DNA of 64,000 nt from Aquimarina sediminis (GTDB lineage: Bacteria > Bacteroidota > Bacteroidia > Flavobacteriales > Flavobacteriaceae): assembly GCF_002895435.1 (NCBI RefSeq), contig NZ_POYJ01000003.1, forward strand, positions 310,001 to 374,000, in the 5' to 3' direction. The position numbers and the translations under genes are program-made. The notes under the pieces were generated by a model. It saw only the letters and a program-made list of their open reading frames with translations. It did not search any database and was not told the origin of the DNA. Within the stretch, counting starts at the first letter, position 1; each line of letters begins with the position of its first letter. Positions 9,509 through 17,302 of this stretch are shown here, piece by piece.

Positions 9509-10096
9509 TTAACTTATAATAGCTAGTTGTCTTTTTGATGAACTTTTAAGGGTAATTTTATTTTTTTGTTCATTTTCATATATAAAGACACTTTCTACCC
9601 CATGTGATTCCTTAACTATTTTTACGGGGGAGATAAAAGAAAGGATATCAATATTTAATTTGTTTGAGTCTATGTTTTTACTAAAATTTTCGATCAAAGA
9701 GTTAAAACCAGCACTAATTCTTTCATTAAGAATGTAGTGTTTAAAACTATCTTGTTCTTTTACTAGTAAAGCAAGTTCTTTTGTTTTAAAGCCAACCAGG
9801 GGTTTTTTACTTAGTGGGATGGCGTAACAATTATTTGTTAATTTAGTAATTTTTAGGTTATTATAATAATATTCTTTCGTGTTAAGTATATTAATTAATT
9901 TTTTATGAGCATTCAGAGCATCTGAGGACAGAAATTCGACAGGAATATCTATTGTCTGATCTGATAGTTTGCGAAATCCATTTCCCATATCAAAAATAGA
10001 GATAGAACTACTATTAGTAATGATAGTGGATGGAAACATTGATAAAGTGCCTATTCCGAGTAGTGTACTGGAGGTTAGGAAATTTCGTCTATTCAT
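9509..10096 (-). CDS. Unknown exported protein with Tat-type signal
   Basis: A 195-residue protein of unrecognised family. It begins NRRNFLTSSTLLGIG, a twin-arginine (RRxFL) n-region followed by a hydrophobic stretch (residues ~10-24), so export by Tat is likely. The mature part is polar, with Lys- and Asn-rich segments, no cysteine and no known motif. It is upstream of, and on the same strand as, the formyltransferase and collar genes, with a gap of about 120 bp. It could be a member of that group or an independent gene. Confidence 0.6.
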   Translation of the reverse strand: MNRRNFLTSSTLLGIGTLSMFPSTIITNSSSISIFDMGNGFRKLSDQTIDIPVEFLSSDALNAHKKLINILNTKEYYYNNLKITKLTNNCYAIPLSKKPLVGFKTKELALLVKEQDSFKHYILNERISAGFNSLIENFSKNIDSNKLNIDILSFISPVKIVKESHGVESVFIYENEQKNKITLKSSSKRQLAIIS

Positions 10097-10292
10097 TAAG
10101 GGTATAAAGTAAGGTTAAACAATAGGCTTATTGGGTTTTAAAAGTTGTTTTTTGAATGTTAAAAAAATCTAAAATAGTCAAAAAATACAATAAAACTAGT
10201 ATCTGATGCTTTTTTATGAGAAAAAGTGATGTCTCGGCTTTTAAATTAAAACAATATTGTCTTTTTGTATGATTTTGAGAGATTTATAATGT

Positions 10293-10730
10293 CTATTTTA
10301 GGTACAAACATTTTTTTTCATAATCAATAACTGCCTTTCCTTTTTTGAGAATATCGGCACCAATTATACCATCCACAGGTTCTGCTTGATGTGCAATTAA
10401 TGCCGTGTTTACATGGTTGAGGTCAAATAAAACAAGAGATATCCTTTTTTTGAACCAATTTCCTATTTGTATCGAATTTTTTTTAGAAAGTTTTGTAAGC
10501 ATATCGGTAGCTCCCGCTCCTGCAGCTTTAATATCACTATCTTGAGTAAAAAGATTAAATTTTTGCACCGCCTCAAATCCTACACATGAGTTAGAAGCTC
10601 CCGTATCTACAATAAAATTTCCTTCAACATTATTAATAGATGCTTTAACTTCAAAATGATTAGTCTTGGTATAAACCAGTTTGATTCTAAAGAACTCTTT
10701 TTCGATTAAAAATTTTCGGAGCGTACTCAT
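10293..10730 (-). CDS. Retropepsin-like aspartic protease
   Basis: A 145-residue single-domain protein with the aspartic protease active-site motif FIVDTGASNS (Asp at about residue 40). The matching distal motif is DGIIGADILKKGKAVIDY near the C-terminus, where retropepsins carry G(I/V)(I/L)G. Such proteins act as dimers, each subunit supplying one Asp. There is no signal peptide or membrane segment, so a cytoplasmic location is inferred. The substrate is unknown. It is separated from the next gene on its strand by about 196 AT-rich bases and is divergent from tatD. Confidence 0.8.
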   Translation of the reverse strand: MSTLRKFLIEKEFFRIKLVYTKTNHFEVKASINNVEGNFIVDTGASNSCVGFEAVQKFNLFTQDSDIKAAGAGATDMLTKLSKKNSIQIGNWFKKRISLVLFDLNHVNTALIAHQAEPVDGIIGADILKKGKAVIDYEKKCLYLK

Positions 10731-10903
10731 GTTTTATTTTTAGAAAAACTTGGGTAAAAATAGTACAATTAATATGAATAATATAACGCTAATGTGCGAT
10801 CACAAAAATACTCGTATTCCAGAATTGATAGAAACTATATGGGACTAAAATATAATTAGGACAAAAGCTATAATTGTACATATACATATAAATTGAATTT
10901 TAA

Positions 10904-10911
10904 TACTTTTG
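10904..10911 (+). promoter_or_regulatory. Bacteroidota -7 box (TAnnTTTG) directly before tatD
   Basis: TACTTTTG matches the Bacteroidota -7 consensus and ends only 4 bp before the ATG of the TatD gene. If used, the transcript would be leaderless or nearly so. No -33 element with the usual spacing is obvious. Confidence 0.45.
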
Positions 10912-10915
10912 CGGC

Positions 10916-11704
10916 ATGATAATAACAGATACTCACACACATATTTATAGCGAAGCTTTTGAAACAGATCAGGATGAAATGATGCAACGCGCTATCGAAA
11001 ATGGGGTGACACGCTTTTTTGTGCCAGCGATTGATTCTACATATACCGATGCAATGTATGCAATAGAAGCAAGTTATCCGGAACATGTGTTCTTAATGAT
11101 GGGACTGCACCCTACACATGTCAAAGAGAATTATCAACAAGAATTATTACATGTAGAAAACGAATTAAAAAAACGTTTTGTAGAAAGTAGTGATAGAAAG
11201 TTTTATGCGATAGGAGAAATTGGTATAGATTTATATTGGGATAAAACTTTTCTAAAAGAACAACAAGAAGCTTTTAGATACCAGATTCAATTGGCAAAAA
11301 AATATAAATTACCTATAGTGATACATTGCCGCGATGCTTTTGAAGAGGTTTTTGAGGTGTTGGAATTAGAAAAAGGTGATGATCTATTTGGTATTTTTCA
11401 TTGCTTTACAGGAACAATACAAGATGCGAATCGGGCCATAGGTTATAATATGAAATTGGGTATCGGGGGTGTTGTCACTTTTAAAAATGGTAAAATAGAT
11501 ACGTTTTTGAATCAGATATCCCTGGATCATATTGTTTTGGAAACTGATGCGCCGTATTTGGCTCCGGTTCCTTATAGAGGTAAGCGCAATGAAAGCTCTT
11601 ATTTAGTAAATGTCCTAGAAAAGCTTTCAGGTATATATGGAGAGTCTGAGAAAGAAATAGCAGCGATTACTACCCAAAACTCTACTGATATATTCGGGGT
11701 TTGA
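10916..11704 (+). CDS. tatD: TatD-family metal-dependent deoxyribonuclease/hydrolase
   Basis: A 262-residue TIM-barrel metallohydrolase of the TatD family, which removes nucleotides from DNA 3' ends; some homologues act on D-aminoacyl-tRNA. All metal-ligand motifs are present: DTHTH at residues 5-9, GEIGIDLYWD, the HCRDAFEE histidine, HCFTG, and ETDAPYLAP with the catalytic Asp. The length is typical. The next gene (asparaginase) starts 38 bp later and may be co-transcribed. The product should be cytoplasmic. Confidence 0.92.
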   Translation: MIITDTHTHIYSEAFETDQDEMMQRAIENGVTRFFVPAIDSTYTDAMYAIEASYPEHVFLMMGLHPTHVKENYQQELLHVENELKKRFVESSDRKFYAIGEIGIDLYWDKTFLKEQQEAFRYQIQLAKKYKLPIVIHCRDAFEEVFEVLELEKGDDLFGIFHCFTGTIQDANRAIGYNMKLGIGGVVTFKNGKIDTFLNQISLDHIVLETDAPYLAPVPYRGKRNESSYLVNVLEKLSGIYGESEKEIAAITTQNSTDIFGV

Positions 11705-11742
11705 ATATATTAGATATAATATAAATTTAGTTCATTTGTTGT

Positions 11743-12777
11743 ATGAGTACTTCACCAAACATATTCCTGATTTATACAGGAGGAACAATCGGAATGATCA
11801 AAGATTTTGAAACAGGGGCACTGGTTTCATTTGATTTTGATGAGCTATTGTTGAATATTCCTGAACTTAAGCAATTGGATTGTAATATTGATACTATTAG
11901 TTTTTCATCCCCTATTGATTCTTCTGATATGAATGTAGATAGATGGAAAGAATTAGGCGATATTATTAATGAGAACTATAAAAAATATGACGGGTTTGTA
12001 GTGTTGCATGGTAGTGATACTATGTCATATACAGCTTCGGCTATTAGCTTTATGTTTGAAAACCTGGCTAAGCCTATTATTTTTACGGGTTCTCAATTGC
12101 CTATTGGTGATTTGAGAACAGATGCAAAAGAAAACTTAATTACTGCTGTTCAGATTGCTGCATTACAAAAAAAAGGGAAGCCGGTAATTTCGGAAGTTGG
12201 ACTTTATTTTGAGTATAAATTACTTCGAGCTAATAGAACCACAAAGATTAATGCAGAACATTTTGAAGCGTTTAAATCTCTTAATTACCCTTCATTAGCT
12301 GAATCAGGAGTGCATCTTAAAGTTAATACTTCTTTTTTACATACTGTGAATAGGCGAAAAAAGATGGTATATCATACTCATTTTAATAACAATATTGTAA
12401 TTATTAAAATGTTTCCTGGGGTTAATGAAGATATTTTGAAGAGTATTTTTTCGCTCAAAACAGTAAAAGGTATCATTTTAGAAACGTATGGAGCGGGTAA
12501 TACGACGACCAAAGCATGGTTTATATCATTGATTTCTGAGGCTATAAAGAAGGGAATTCCAATAGTCAATGTTACTCAATGTATAGGAGGAAGTGTAGAA
12601 ATGGGGAAATATGATACCAGTGTTGCCCTTAAAAAAGCGGGTGTAATCTCGGGAAAAGACATCACTACAGAGGCTGCAATAGCAAAATTGATGTATTTAT
12701 TAGGGGAAAATTTGCCGCTTAAAGTCCTCAAAACCATTTATGAAACTTCTATTCGAGGGGAAATGTCAGAAAATTAA
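11743..12777 (+). CDS. ansA: Type I (cytoplasmic) L-asparaginase
   Basis: A 344-residue enzyme that hydrolyses L-asparagine to aspartate and ammonia. The first catalytic threonine lies in IYTGGTIGM (about residues 9-17). The second catalytic Thr-Asp is in VLHGSDTMSYTAS, and the lysine of the triad is in DLRTDAKENL. A small C-terminal domain ends the protein (TQCIGGSVEMGKY, then an alpha-helical end). Absence of a signal peptide and the sequence type put it with cytoplasmic AnsA rather than periplasmic type II enzymes. It follows tatD closely. Confidence 0.92.
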   Translation: MSTSPNIFLIYTGGTIGMIKDFETGALVSFDFDELLLNIPELKQLDCNIDTISFSSPIDSSDMNVDRWKELGDIINENYKKYDGFVVLHGSDTMSYTASAISFMFENLAKPIIFTGSQLPIGDLRTDAKENLITAVQIAALQKKGKPVISEVGLYFEYKLLRANRTTKINAEHFEAFKSLNYPSLAESGVHLKVNTSFLHTVNRRKKMVYHTHFNNNIVIIKMFPGVNEDILKSIFSLKTVKGIILETYGAGNTTTKAWFISLISEAIKKGIPIVNVTQCIGGSVEMGKYDTSVALKKAGVISGKDITTEAAIAKLMYLLGENLPLKVLKTIYETSIRGEMSEN

Positions 12778-12845
12778 CGCCTCAAATTTTACACTTTAAC
12801 ATTTTTTTTGTTATTTGCCCATCCTTATTTTTATAGGAAAAACCT

Positions 12846-12933
12846 AGAGAGGTGGCCGAGTGGTCGAAGGCGCACGCCTGGAAAGTGTGTATACGTCAAA
12901 AGCGTATCGAGGGTTCGAATCCCTTCCTCTCTG
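12846..12933 (+). tRNA. tRNA-Ser (anticodon GGA)
   Basis: An 88-nt class II tRNA. The 7-bp acceptor stem pairs AGAGAGG with CCTCTCT, with discriminator G. The anticodon stem CACGC/GTGTG holds the loop CTGGAAA, giving anticodon GGA (reads UCC/UCU). The long variable arm pairs ATACG with CGTAT, which is typical of tRNA-Ser, and the T-arm contains GGGTTCGAATCCC. CCA is not encoded and must be added after transcription. Confidence 0.97.
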
Positions 12934-13015
12934 CATTATTATCAATTTTTTAATAAATTTTATAATATTTTTATATCTTTAACCCTTTAACTAATTAAAA
13001 TTAAGAATCAGCGCA

Positions 13016-13816
13016 ATGAAAAGATTATTTTCTATTCTGGCAATCGCAGCAGTAATGACTTTTGGAAACGTACAAGCGTCTACTGCACCTGCCCAGTTAT
13101 TAACAGCTAATGTGCAATTATTGATTGCTCCTATAACTACGACGACAACTCAAGAAGATGCGGCACCTGCTGCAGAAGAACTAACCTTCCATCAAAACCT
13201 TAAAAAGCGTTTTATTGAAGGAGGTCCTGGATTTATGGGTATCGTACTTTTATGTTTAATCTTAGGTCTTGCGATAGCAATTGAAAGAATTATCTTTTTA
13301 AGTCTTTCTACAACAAACACTAAGAAATTACAACAAAATGTAGAAGACGCTCTAAATAGTGGTGGTGTTGAAGCAGCAAAAGAAGTGTGTAGAAATACAA
13401 AAGGTCCAGTTGCATCAATCTATTACCAAGGTCTTGATCGTGCAGATGAGAGTATCGATGCTGCTGAAAAAGCAGTTGTTGCTTACGGAGGTGTTCAGAT
13501 GGGACAACTAGAGAAAAATGTATCATGGGTATCTTTATTTATCGCTCTTGCACCAATGTTAGGTTTCATGGGTACGGTAATTGGTATGATCCAAGCATTT
13601 GATAAAATTGAAGCAGCAGGAGATATGCAGCCTTCACTTGTTGCAGGAGGTATTAAAGTAGCACTTCTTACAACTGTATTTGGACTTATTGTTGCAATTA
13701 TTCTTCAAATATTTTATAACTATATCGTTGCTAAAATTGATAGAATTGTAAATGATATGGAAGATGCTTCGATTACTTTAATCGATATGTTAGTAGCTTA
13801 CAAGAACAAAAAATAA
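13016..13816 (+). CDS. exbB: ExbB/TolQ/MotA-family proton channel protein
   Basis: A 266-residue inner-membrane channel subunit that with ExbD uses the proton gradient to energise TonB-dependent outer-membrane transport. An N-terminal signal-like segment (residues 1-25) and a Thr/Ala-rich linker precede the first membrane helix (about 75-95, FMGIVLLCLILGLAIAI). A cytoplasmic stretch of ~70 residues follows, then two helices, the first with the signature LAPMLGFMGTVIGMIQAF. The signal-bearing, extended N-terminus is common in Bacteroidota ExbB proteins. It heads an operon with a 157-residue membrane protein and two exbD genes. Two small intercistronic hairpins follow (13826-13840, 13894-13914). 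Confidence 0.92.
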   Translation: MKRLFSILAIAAVMTFGNVQASTAPAQLLTANVQLLIAPITTTTTQEDAAPAAEELTFHQNLKKRFIEGGPGFMGIVLLCLILGLAIAIERIIFLSLSTTNTKKLQQNVEDALNSGGVEAAKEVCRNTKGPVASIYYQGLDRADESIDAAEKAVVAYGGVQMGQLEKNVSWVSLFIALAPMLGFMGTVIGMIQAFDKIEAAGDMQPSLVAGGIKVALLTTVFGLIVAIILQIFYNYIVAKIDRIVNDMEDASITLIDMLVAYKNKK

Positions 13817-13933
13817 GAATAATGAAGGTTTGTTAAACCTCATATTTGCCAGAATGAGTGTATTCGGTAAATTTATATTCTTATTGTTTAATCGGAATAC
13901 AAAATGTGTATTCCAAAGTAAAAAAACAGACAC

Positions 13934-14407
13934 ATGAAAATTTCAAAAATATTATCATATGTTGTACTAGGTGTGGGAATCTTAGGAGGACTTCTTTGGT
14001 ATGTTATGAGTAGTTCAATCAGTACTTTGATGGATGAAAATGGTGTTTCAGAGGCTAGAGAGCTTCCTTTAGATATCGCAGAGTCTACTGTGACTCCATT
14101 GTACAGTCTTACATTAGTGATTTTTGTTATCACTATTATAGCTACTTTAATTGCCATATTTTCAACTTTAGCAAAGAATCCGGCTGGTCTTAAAAATACA
14201 GCAATTGGAATTGTAGCCTTTTTGGTTATCCTTGCAATCGGTTATGTTTTTGCAACTGGAGTAGAAACTCCGTTAAAAGATGGTGAAGTACTTTCCGCTA
14301 GCGGATCAAAATGGGTAGGAACTGGATTGTATGCATTTTATTTCTTGGCTGCAATAGCAGTAGGATTGATGTTTCTTTCTGGTATTAGAAAACTAATAGG
14401 TAAATAA
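13934..14407 (+). CDS. Conserved-position membrane protein between exbB and exbD
   Basis: A 157-residue protein with four predicted membrane helices (about 6-24, 52-76, 84-105 and 126-148) and no recognised domain. It ends 2 bp before the exbD start, so it is almost certainly translated with it. Its place inside the exbB-exbD operon suggests an accessory or assembly role for the proton-channel complex, which is inference. Confidence 0.75.
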   Translation: MKISKILSYVVLGVGILGGLLWYVMSSSISTLMDENGVSEARELPLDIAESTVTPLYSLTLVIFVITIIATLIAIFSTLAKNPAGLKNTAIGIVAFLVILAIGYVFATGVETPLKDGEVLSASGSKWVGTGLYAFYFLAAIAVGLMFLSGIRKLIGK

Positions 14408-14409
14408 TT

Positions 14410-15018
14410 ATGGCAAGAAGATCAGCACCAGAAGTAAATGCAGGGTCTATGGCTGATATAGCATTCTTACTTCTTATATTCTTCCTGGTTACTACTACTA
14501 TCGAAACCGATAGTGGGATTAGCCGTAAGCTTCCTCCACCGCAGGAAGAGAATGTAGAACCACCAGTTCTTAAGCAAAAGAATATTTTTGTTGTAGAGCT
14601 GAATAAGAATAATGACTTATTAGTCGAAGAAGTTCCTATGGAATTAAAAGATCTTCGAGAAGCTGCTATCGCATTCTTAGATAACGGAGGTGGACGTGGA
14701 GAAGAGGCTTGTGACTTTTGTCAAGGAAAAAGAGATCCTTCTTCATCAGATAACCCAACGAAGGCGGTAATATCTTTGCAAAATAACAGAGAAACAAATT
14801 ATGCTACATATATAGCAGTTCAGAATGAGCTTGTTGCAGCATATACTACCTTGCGTAATAGAGAGTCTTTACGTCTTTTTGGAAAGTCTTTCGTTCAAAT
14901 GAAAAAAGACCTTAAGGATGTAAATTATTCTGGAAATAAGGAAACTTTAAAAGAAAATATCAAAAAGGTACAACTTTTGTTCCCTGAAAAGCTTTCAGAA
15001 GCAGAACCAAAAAAATAA
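14410..15018 (+). CDS. exbD: ExbD/TolR-family transporter protein with CxxC insert
   Basis: A 202-residue partner of ExbB. The N-terminus has the family start EVNAGSMADIAFLLLIFFLV with the membrane-embedded functional Asp (residue 16). The periplasmic domain is longer than in E. coli ExbD (about 140 residues) and carries an insertion with a Cys-x2-Cys pair (EEACDFCQGKRD, about residues 98-109). The motif VISLQNNRETNYATYIAVQNEL follows. The CxxC could be a disulfide or metal-binding site in the periplasm. The gene lies 2 bp after the 157-residue membrane protein and 23 bp before a second, shorter exbD. Confidence 0.9.
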   Translation: MARRSAPEVNAGSMADIAFLLLIFFLVTTTIETDSGISRKLPPPQEENVEPPVLKQKNIFVVELNKNNDLLVEEVPMELKDLREAAIAFLDNGGGRGEEACDFCQGKRDPSSSDNPTKAVISLQNNRETNYATYIAVQNELVAAYTTLRNRESLRLFGKSFVQMKKDLKDVNYSGNKETLKENIKKVQLLFPEKLSEAEPKK

Positions 15019-15041
15019 TAATAACATAAAACAGAATTCTT

Positions 15042-15524
15042 ATGTCTAAATTTAAAAAGAAAAAAGGTGGTGAATTACCTGCTATTTCTACGGCATCGTT
15101 ACCGGATATTGTATTTATGTTATTATTCTTCTTTATGGTGGCAACGGTAATGCGTCAAAATACTTTGATGATTGAAAATAAATTACCAGTAGCTGATCAA
15201 ATAGAGAAGCTTGATAAAAAAGATTTGGTAATGTATATTTATGCAGGGAAGCCTAGCTCGAGATACCGCTCTAGTGCAGGTAATCAGGCTAGAGTACAGC
15301 TCAATGATAAATTTGCTGATGTAAGTGATATCAAAGCTTTTATTTTAGCAGAAAGAACTGCTAAAAGAGAAGAAGTGATTCCTTTCCTAACAACAGCATT
15401 AAAAGTTGACGGGCAAACCAATATGGGGCTCGTAGGAGATATCAAAAAAGAATTAAGAGATGTTCAGGCGTTAAAGATTAATTATACTACCAGAACAGGT
15501 AATGCTTTAGATAATTTCAAATAA
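15042..15524 (+). CDS. exbD: Second ExbD/TolR-family transporter protein (short form)
   Basis: A 160-residue ExbD-family protein. A Lys-rich cytoplasmic start (KFKKKKGGELP) precedes the membrane helix with the conserved Asp (STASLPDIVFMLLFFFMVATV). The periplasmic domain includes MYIYAGKPSSRYRS. It has no cysteine pair, unlike its neighbour. Two unequal ExbD proteins per ExbB are common in Bacteroidota, and the two probably form a heteromeric ExbD dimer. A strong terminator closes the operon 33 bp downstream. Confidence 0.9.
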   Translation: MSKFKKKKGGELPAISTASLPDIVFMLLFFFMVATVMRQNTLMIENKLPVADQIEKLDKKDLVMYIYAGKPSSRYRSSAGNQARVQLNDKFADVSDIKAFILAERTAKREEVIPFLTTALKVDGQTNMGLVGDIKKELRDVQALKINYTTRTGNALDNFK

Positions 15525-15557
15525 TAGCTGTTACATAGAGAATAGTCAAAATGATAT

Positions 15558-15587
15558 AAAAAATCCCGCTTCATAGCGGGATTTTTT
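15558..15587 (+). terminator. Rho-independent terminator of the exbB-exbD operon
   Basis: Stem AAAAAATCCCGC / GCGGGATTTTTT around a 6-nt loop, with six T. It ends the first exbB-exbD-exbD operon and separates it from the duplicated exbD pair. Confidence 0.93.
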
Positions 15588-15816
15588 AGTTATATACTTT
15601 TTACAATCTCCTCAAATTGGCACAACAATTGAGGTTTATTGCCATTATTGCGATCTCACATTTATCATGTCAATATCTAACCATCCAAAGTGATATTGAA
15701 TTTTTGGATAAAAAAAAGGGTGTTTTGCTTACATATTTTTCTTCTACTTAGTTCTTGTCACACATGATCGCGATCTGCTGATTTTGTATGTAATTATTAA
15801 TTAAATATATTTTTTT

Positions 15817-16428
15817 ATGACAAGAAGACTTGTACCCAGGGTAAATGCGGGATCTATGGCTGATATTGCATTTTTGTTACTTATCTTTTTTCTGGTTTCG
15901 ACAACAATAGAAACTGATTATGGAATAGGTAAACAATTGCCACCAATAGAGGATGTTCAAACAGATATTGTTATTAAAGAAAAGAACCTGCTCGAAGTAA
16001 GGTTGAACCAAAACAACGAAATCTCTGTTGACGGTGTTAAAATGAATATTTCTAAGTTAAAGGAGGTTGTTGTGGCTTTTCTGGATAACGGTGGTGGATC
16101 AGGAAATGAGAGCTGCGAATATTGTAGGGGAAAACATGATGCTATTTCTTCGGATAACCCCGGTCGGGCGGTAATATCTCTTGCCAATAGTCGCGAAACA
16201 AATTATGCTACTTATATAGCTGTGCAAAATGAATTAACCGCTGCATACACAAAATTAAGAAATAGAGAAGCGAAACGGATGTACGGAGTTTCATATTCAG
16301 AAATGAAATCAAATTTACAAAAGACACGAAATAGAGATCAGATTTTAGAATTGAATGAAAAGATAAAAGCTATTCGCTCTTTGTATCCAGAAAGAATTTC
16401 TGAGATAATGCCTGTTGATTCATATTAA
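15817..16428 (+). CDS. ExbD-family protein, paralogue of the long exbD
   Basis: A 203-residue paralogue of the gene at 14410, collinear along its length. It has the same N-terminal start RVNAGSMADIAFLLLIFFLV with the functional Asp, the same periplasmic CxxC insertion (ESCEYCRGKHD) and the same RETNYATYIAVQNEL motif. Divergence is clear in the C-terminal third. It has no own exbB and is separated from the first operon by a terminator and ~230 bp, so it should be independently transcribed and share the upstream ExbB or another one. Confidence 0.88.
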   Translation: MTRRLVPRVNAGSMADIAFLLLIFFLVSTTIETDYGIGKQLPPIEDVQTDIVIKEKNLLEVRLNQNNEISVDGVKMNISKLKEVVVAFLDNGGGSGNESCEYCRGKHDAISSDNPGRAVISLANSRETNYATYIAVQNELTAAYTKLRNREAKRMYGVSYSEMKSNLQKTRNRDQILELNEKIKAIRSLYPERISEIMPVDSY

Positions 16429-16442
16429 TTTAATTTTTTATC

Positions 16443-16916
16443 ATGTCTATACTTAAAAATAAAAGAAACAAAGCGTTGCCAGAAATTTCAACTGCTTCGT
16501 TACCGGATATTGTATTTATGTTGTTATTTTTCTTTATGGTAGCAACAGTAATAAGAGAGAATGTTTTAATGGTTGAAAATGAAATGCCCATGGCTAATCA
16601 AATAGAAAAGCTAGATAAAAGTGATTTAGTGATGTATATTTATGCAGGAAAACCGAGTTCTAGATATAGGTCTAGGGTAGGTGACCAAGCAAGAATTCAG
16701 CTTAATGATAAGTTTGCTGATGTAGGTGATATAAAAGCGTTTGTTATGGCGGAAAGAGCTTCTAGGACAGAGACAATGATTCCGTTTTTAACAACTGCCC
16801 TAAGGATAGATAAGTTTGCTAATATGGGGCTTGTAGGAGATATTAAAAATGAATTAAGAGAAGTTAATGCTCTAAAAATTAATTATAATACTAGAATAGA
16901 TAATAATCCTGATTAG
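16443..16916 (+). CDS. ExbD-family protein, paralogue of the short exbD
   Basis: A 157-residue paralogue of the gene at 15042. The membrane anchor STASLPDIVFMLLFFFMVATV is identical, and MYIYAGKPSSRYRS and AFxxAER are shared. It starts 15 bp after the preceding exbD. Together the two genes reproduce the long/short exbD pair just upstream, which shows that the pair was duplicated as a unit. A terminator follows 50 bp later. Confidence 0.88.
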   Translation: MSILKNKRNKALPEISTASLPDIVFMLLFFFMVATVIRENVLMVENEMPMANQIEKLDKSDLVMYIYAGKPSSRYRSRVGDQARIQLNDKFADVGDIKAFVMAERASRTETMIPFLTTALRIDKFANMGLVGDIKNELREVNALKINYNTRIDNNPD

Positions 16917-16965
16917 ATATTAAGTATAATTGTTAGTGCAAGGCATACTAATAAATTTGATTCTT

Positions 16966-16993
16966 AAAGCTCTATTGTCTTATAGGGCTTTTT
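16966..16993 (+). terminator. Terminator of the second exbD pair
   Basis: A 10-bp stem (AAAGCTCTAT with ATAGGGCTTT, one G-T wobble) around a 6-nt loop, ending in a T run. Confidence 0.8.
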
Positions 16994-17302
16994 GATGTTG
17001 AATTTCTCTTTCTTAAGAAAGCTCAGAAACTCATAGAAAATTATACGAATACCTTATAGGTTACCTTGAAGAAAAACTCTAGTAAGTCAAAGTGTTTATT
17101 ATACCATGGTATAGGAGAAGAGGGGAGTGATAGTCTTTTTTTGTAAGTAGCTTCTGACGAGTGGTTAAATAAAAAGAAGTGTGAATTAAGGTAAAAGAGT
17201 AGTTTTTTTATGAATATTTTAACTTATTGGTTTGGGAAGTAATGAAAATCATTCTTTTTTCTTATTTTACATTACTAACAATTCAGGAGAAATATCAGAA
17301 GA
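16994..17302. other. Gene-free stretch before the hybrid kinase, with a 14-bp palindrome
   Basis: About 309 bp without a supported gene. It contains the perfect palindrome TATACCATGGTATA at 17100-17113, a possible operator. Otherwise it is AT-rich with no clear -7/-33 pair; it presumably holds the promoter of the downstream kinase. Confidence 0.5.

Noticed and set aside
11743..12777. Type II (periplasmic) asparaginase
   Set aside because: There is no signal peptide, and the sequence and length fit cytoplasmic AnsA.
12808..12990. A 60-codon plus-strand open frame
   Set aside because: It runs through the tRNA-Ser gene and is explained by it.
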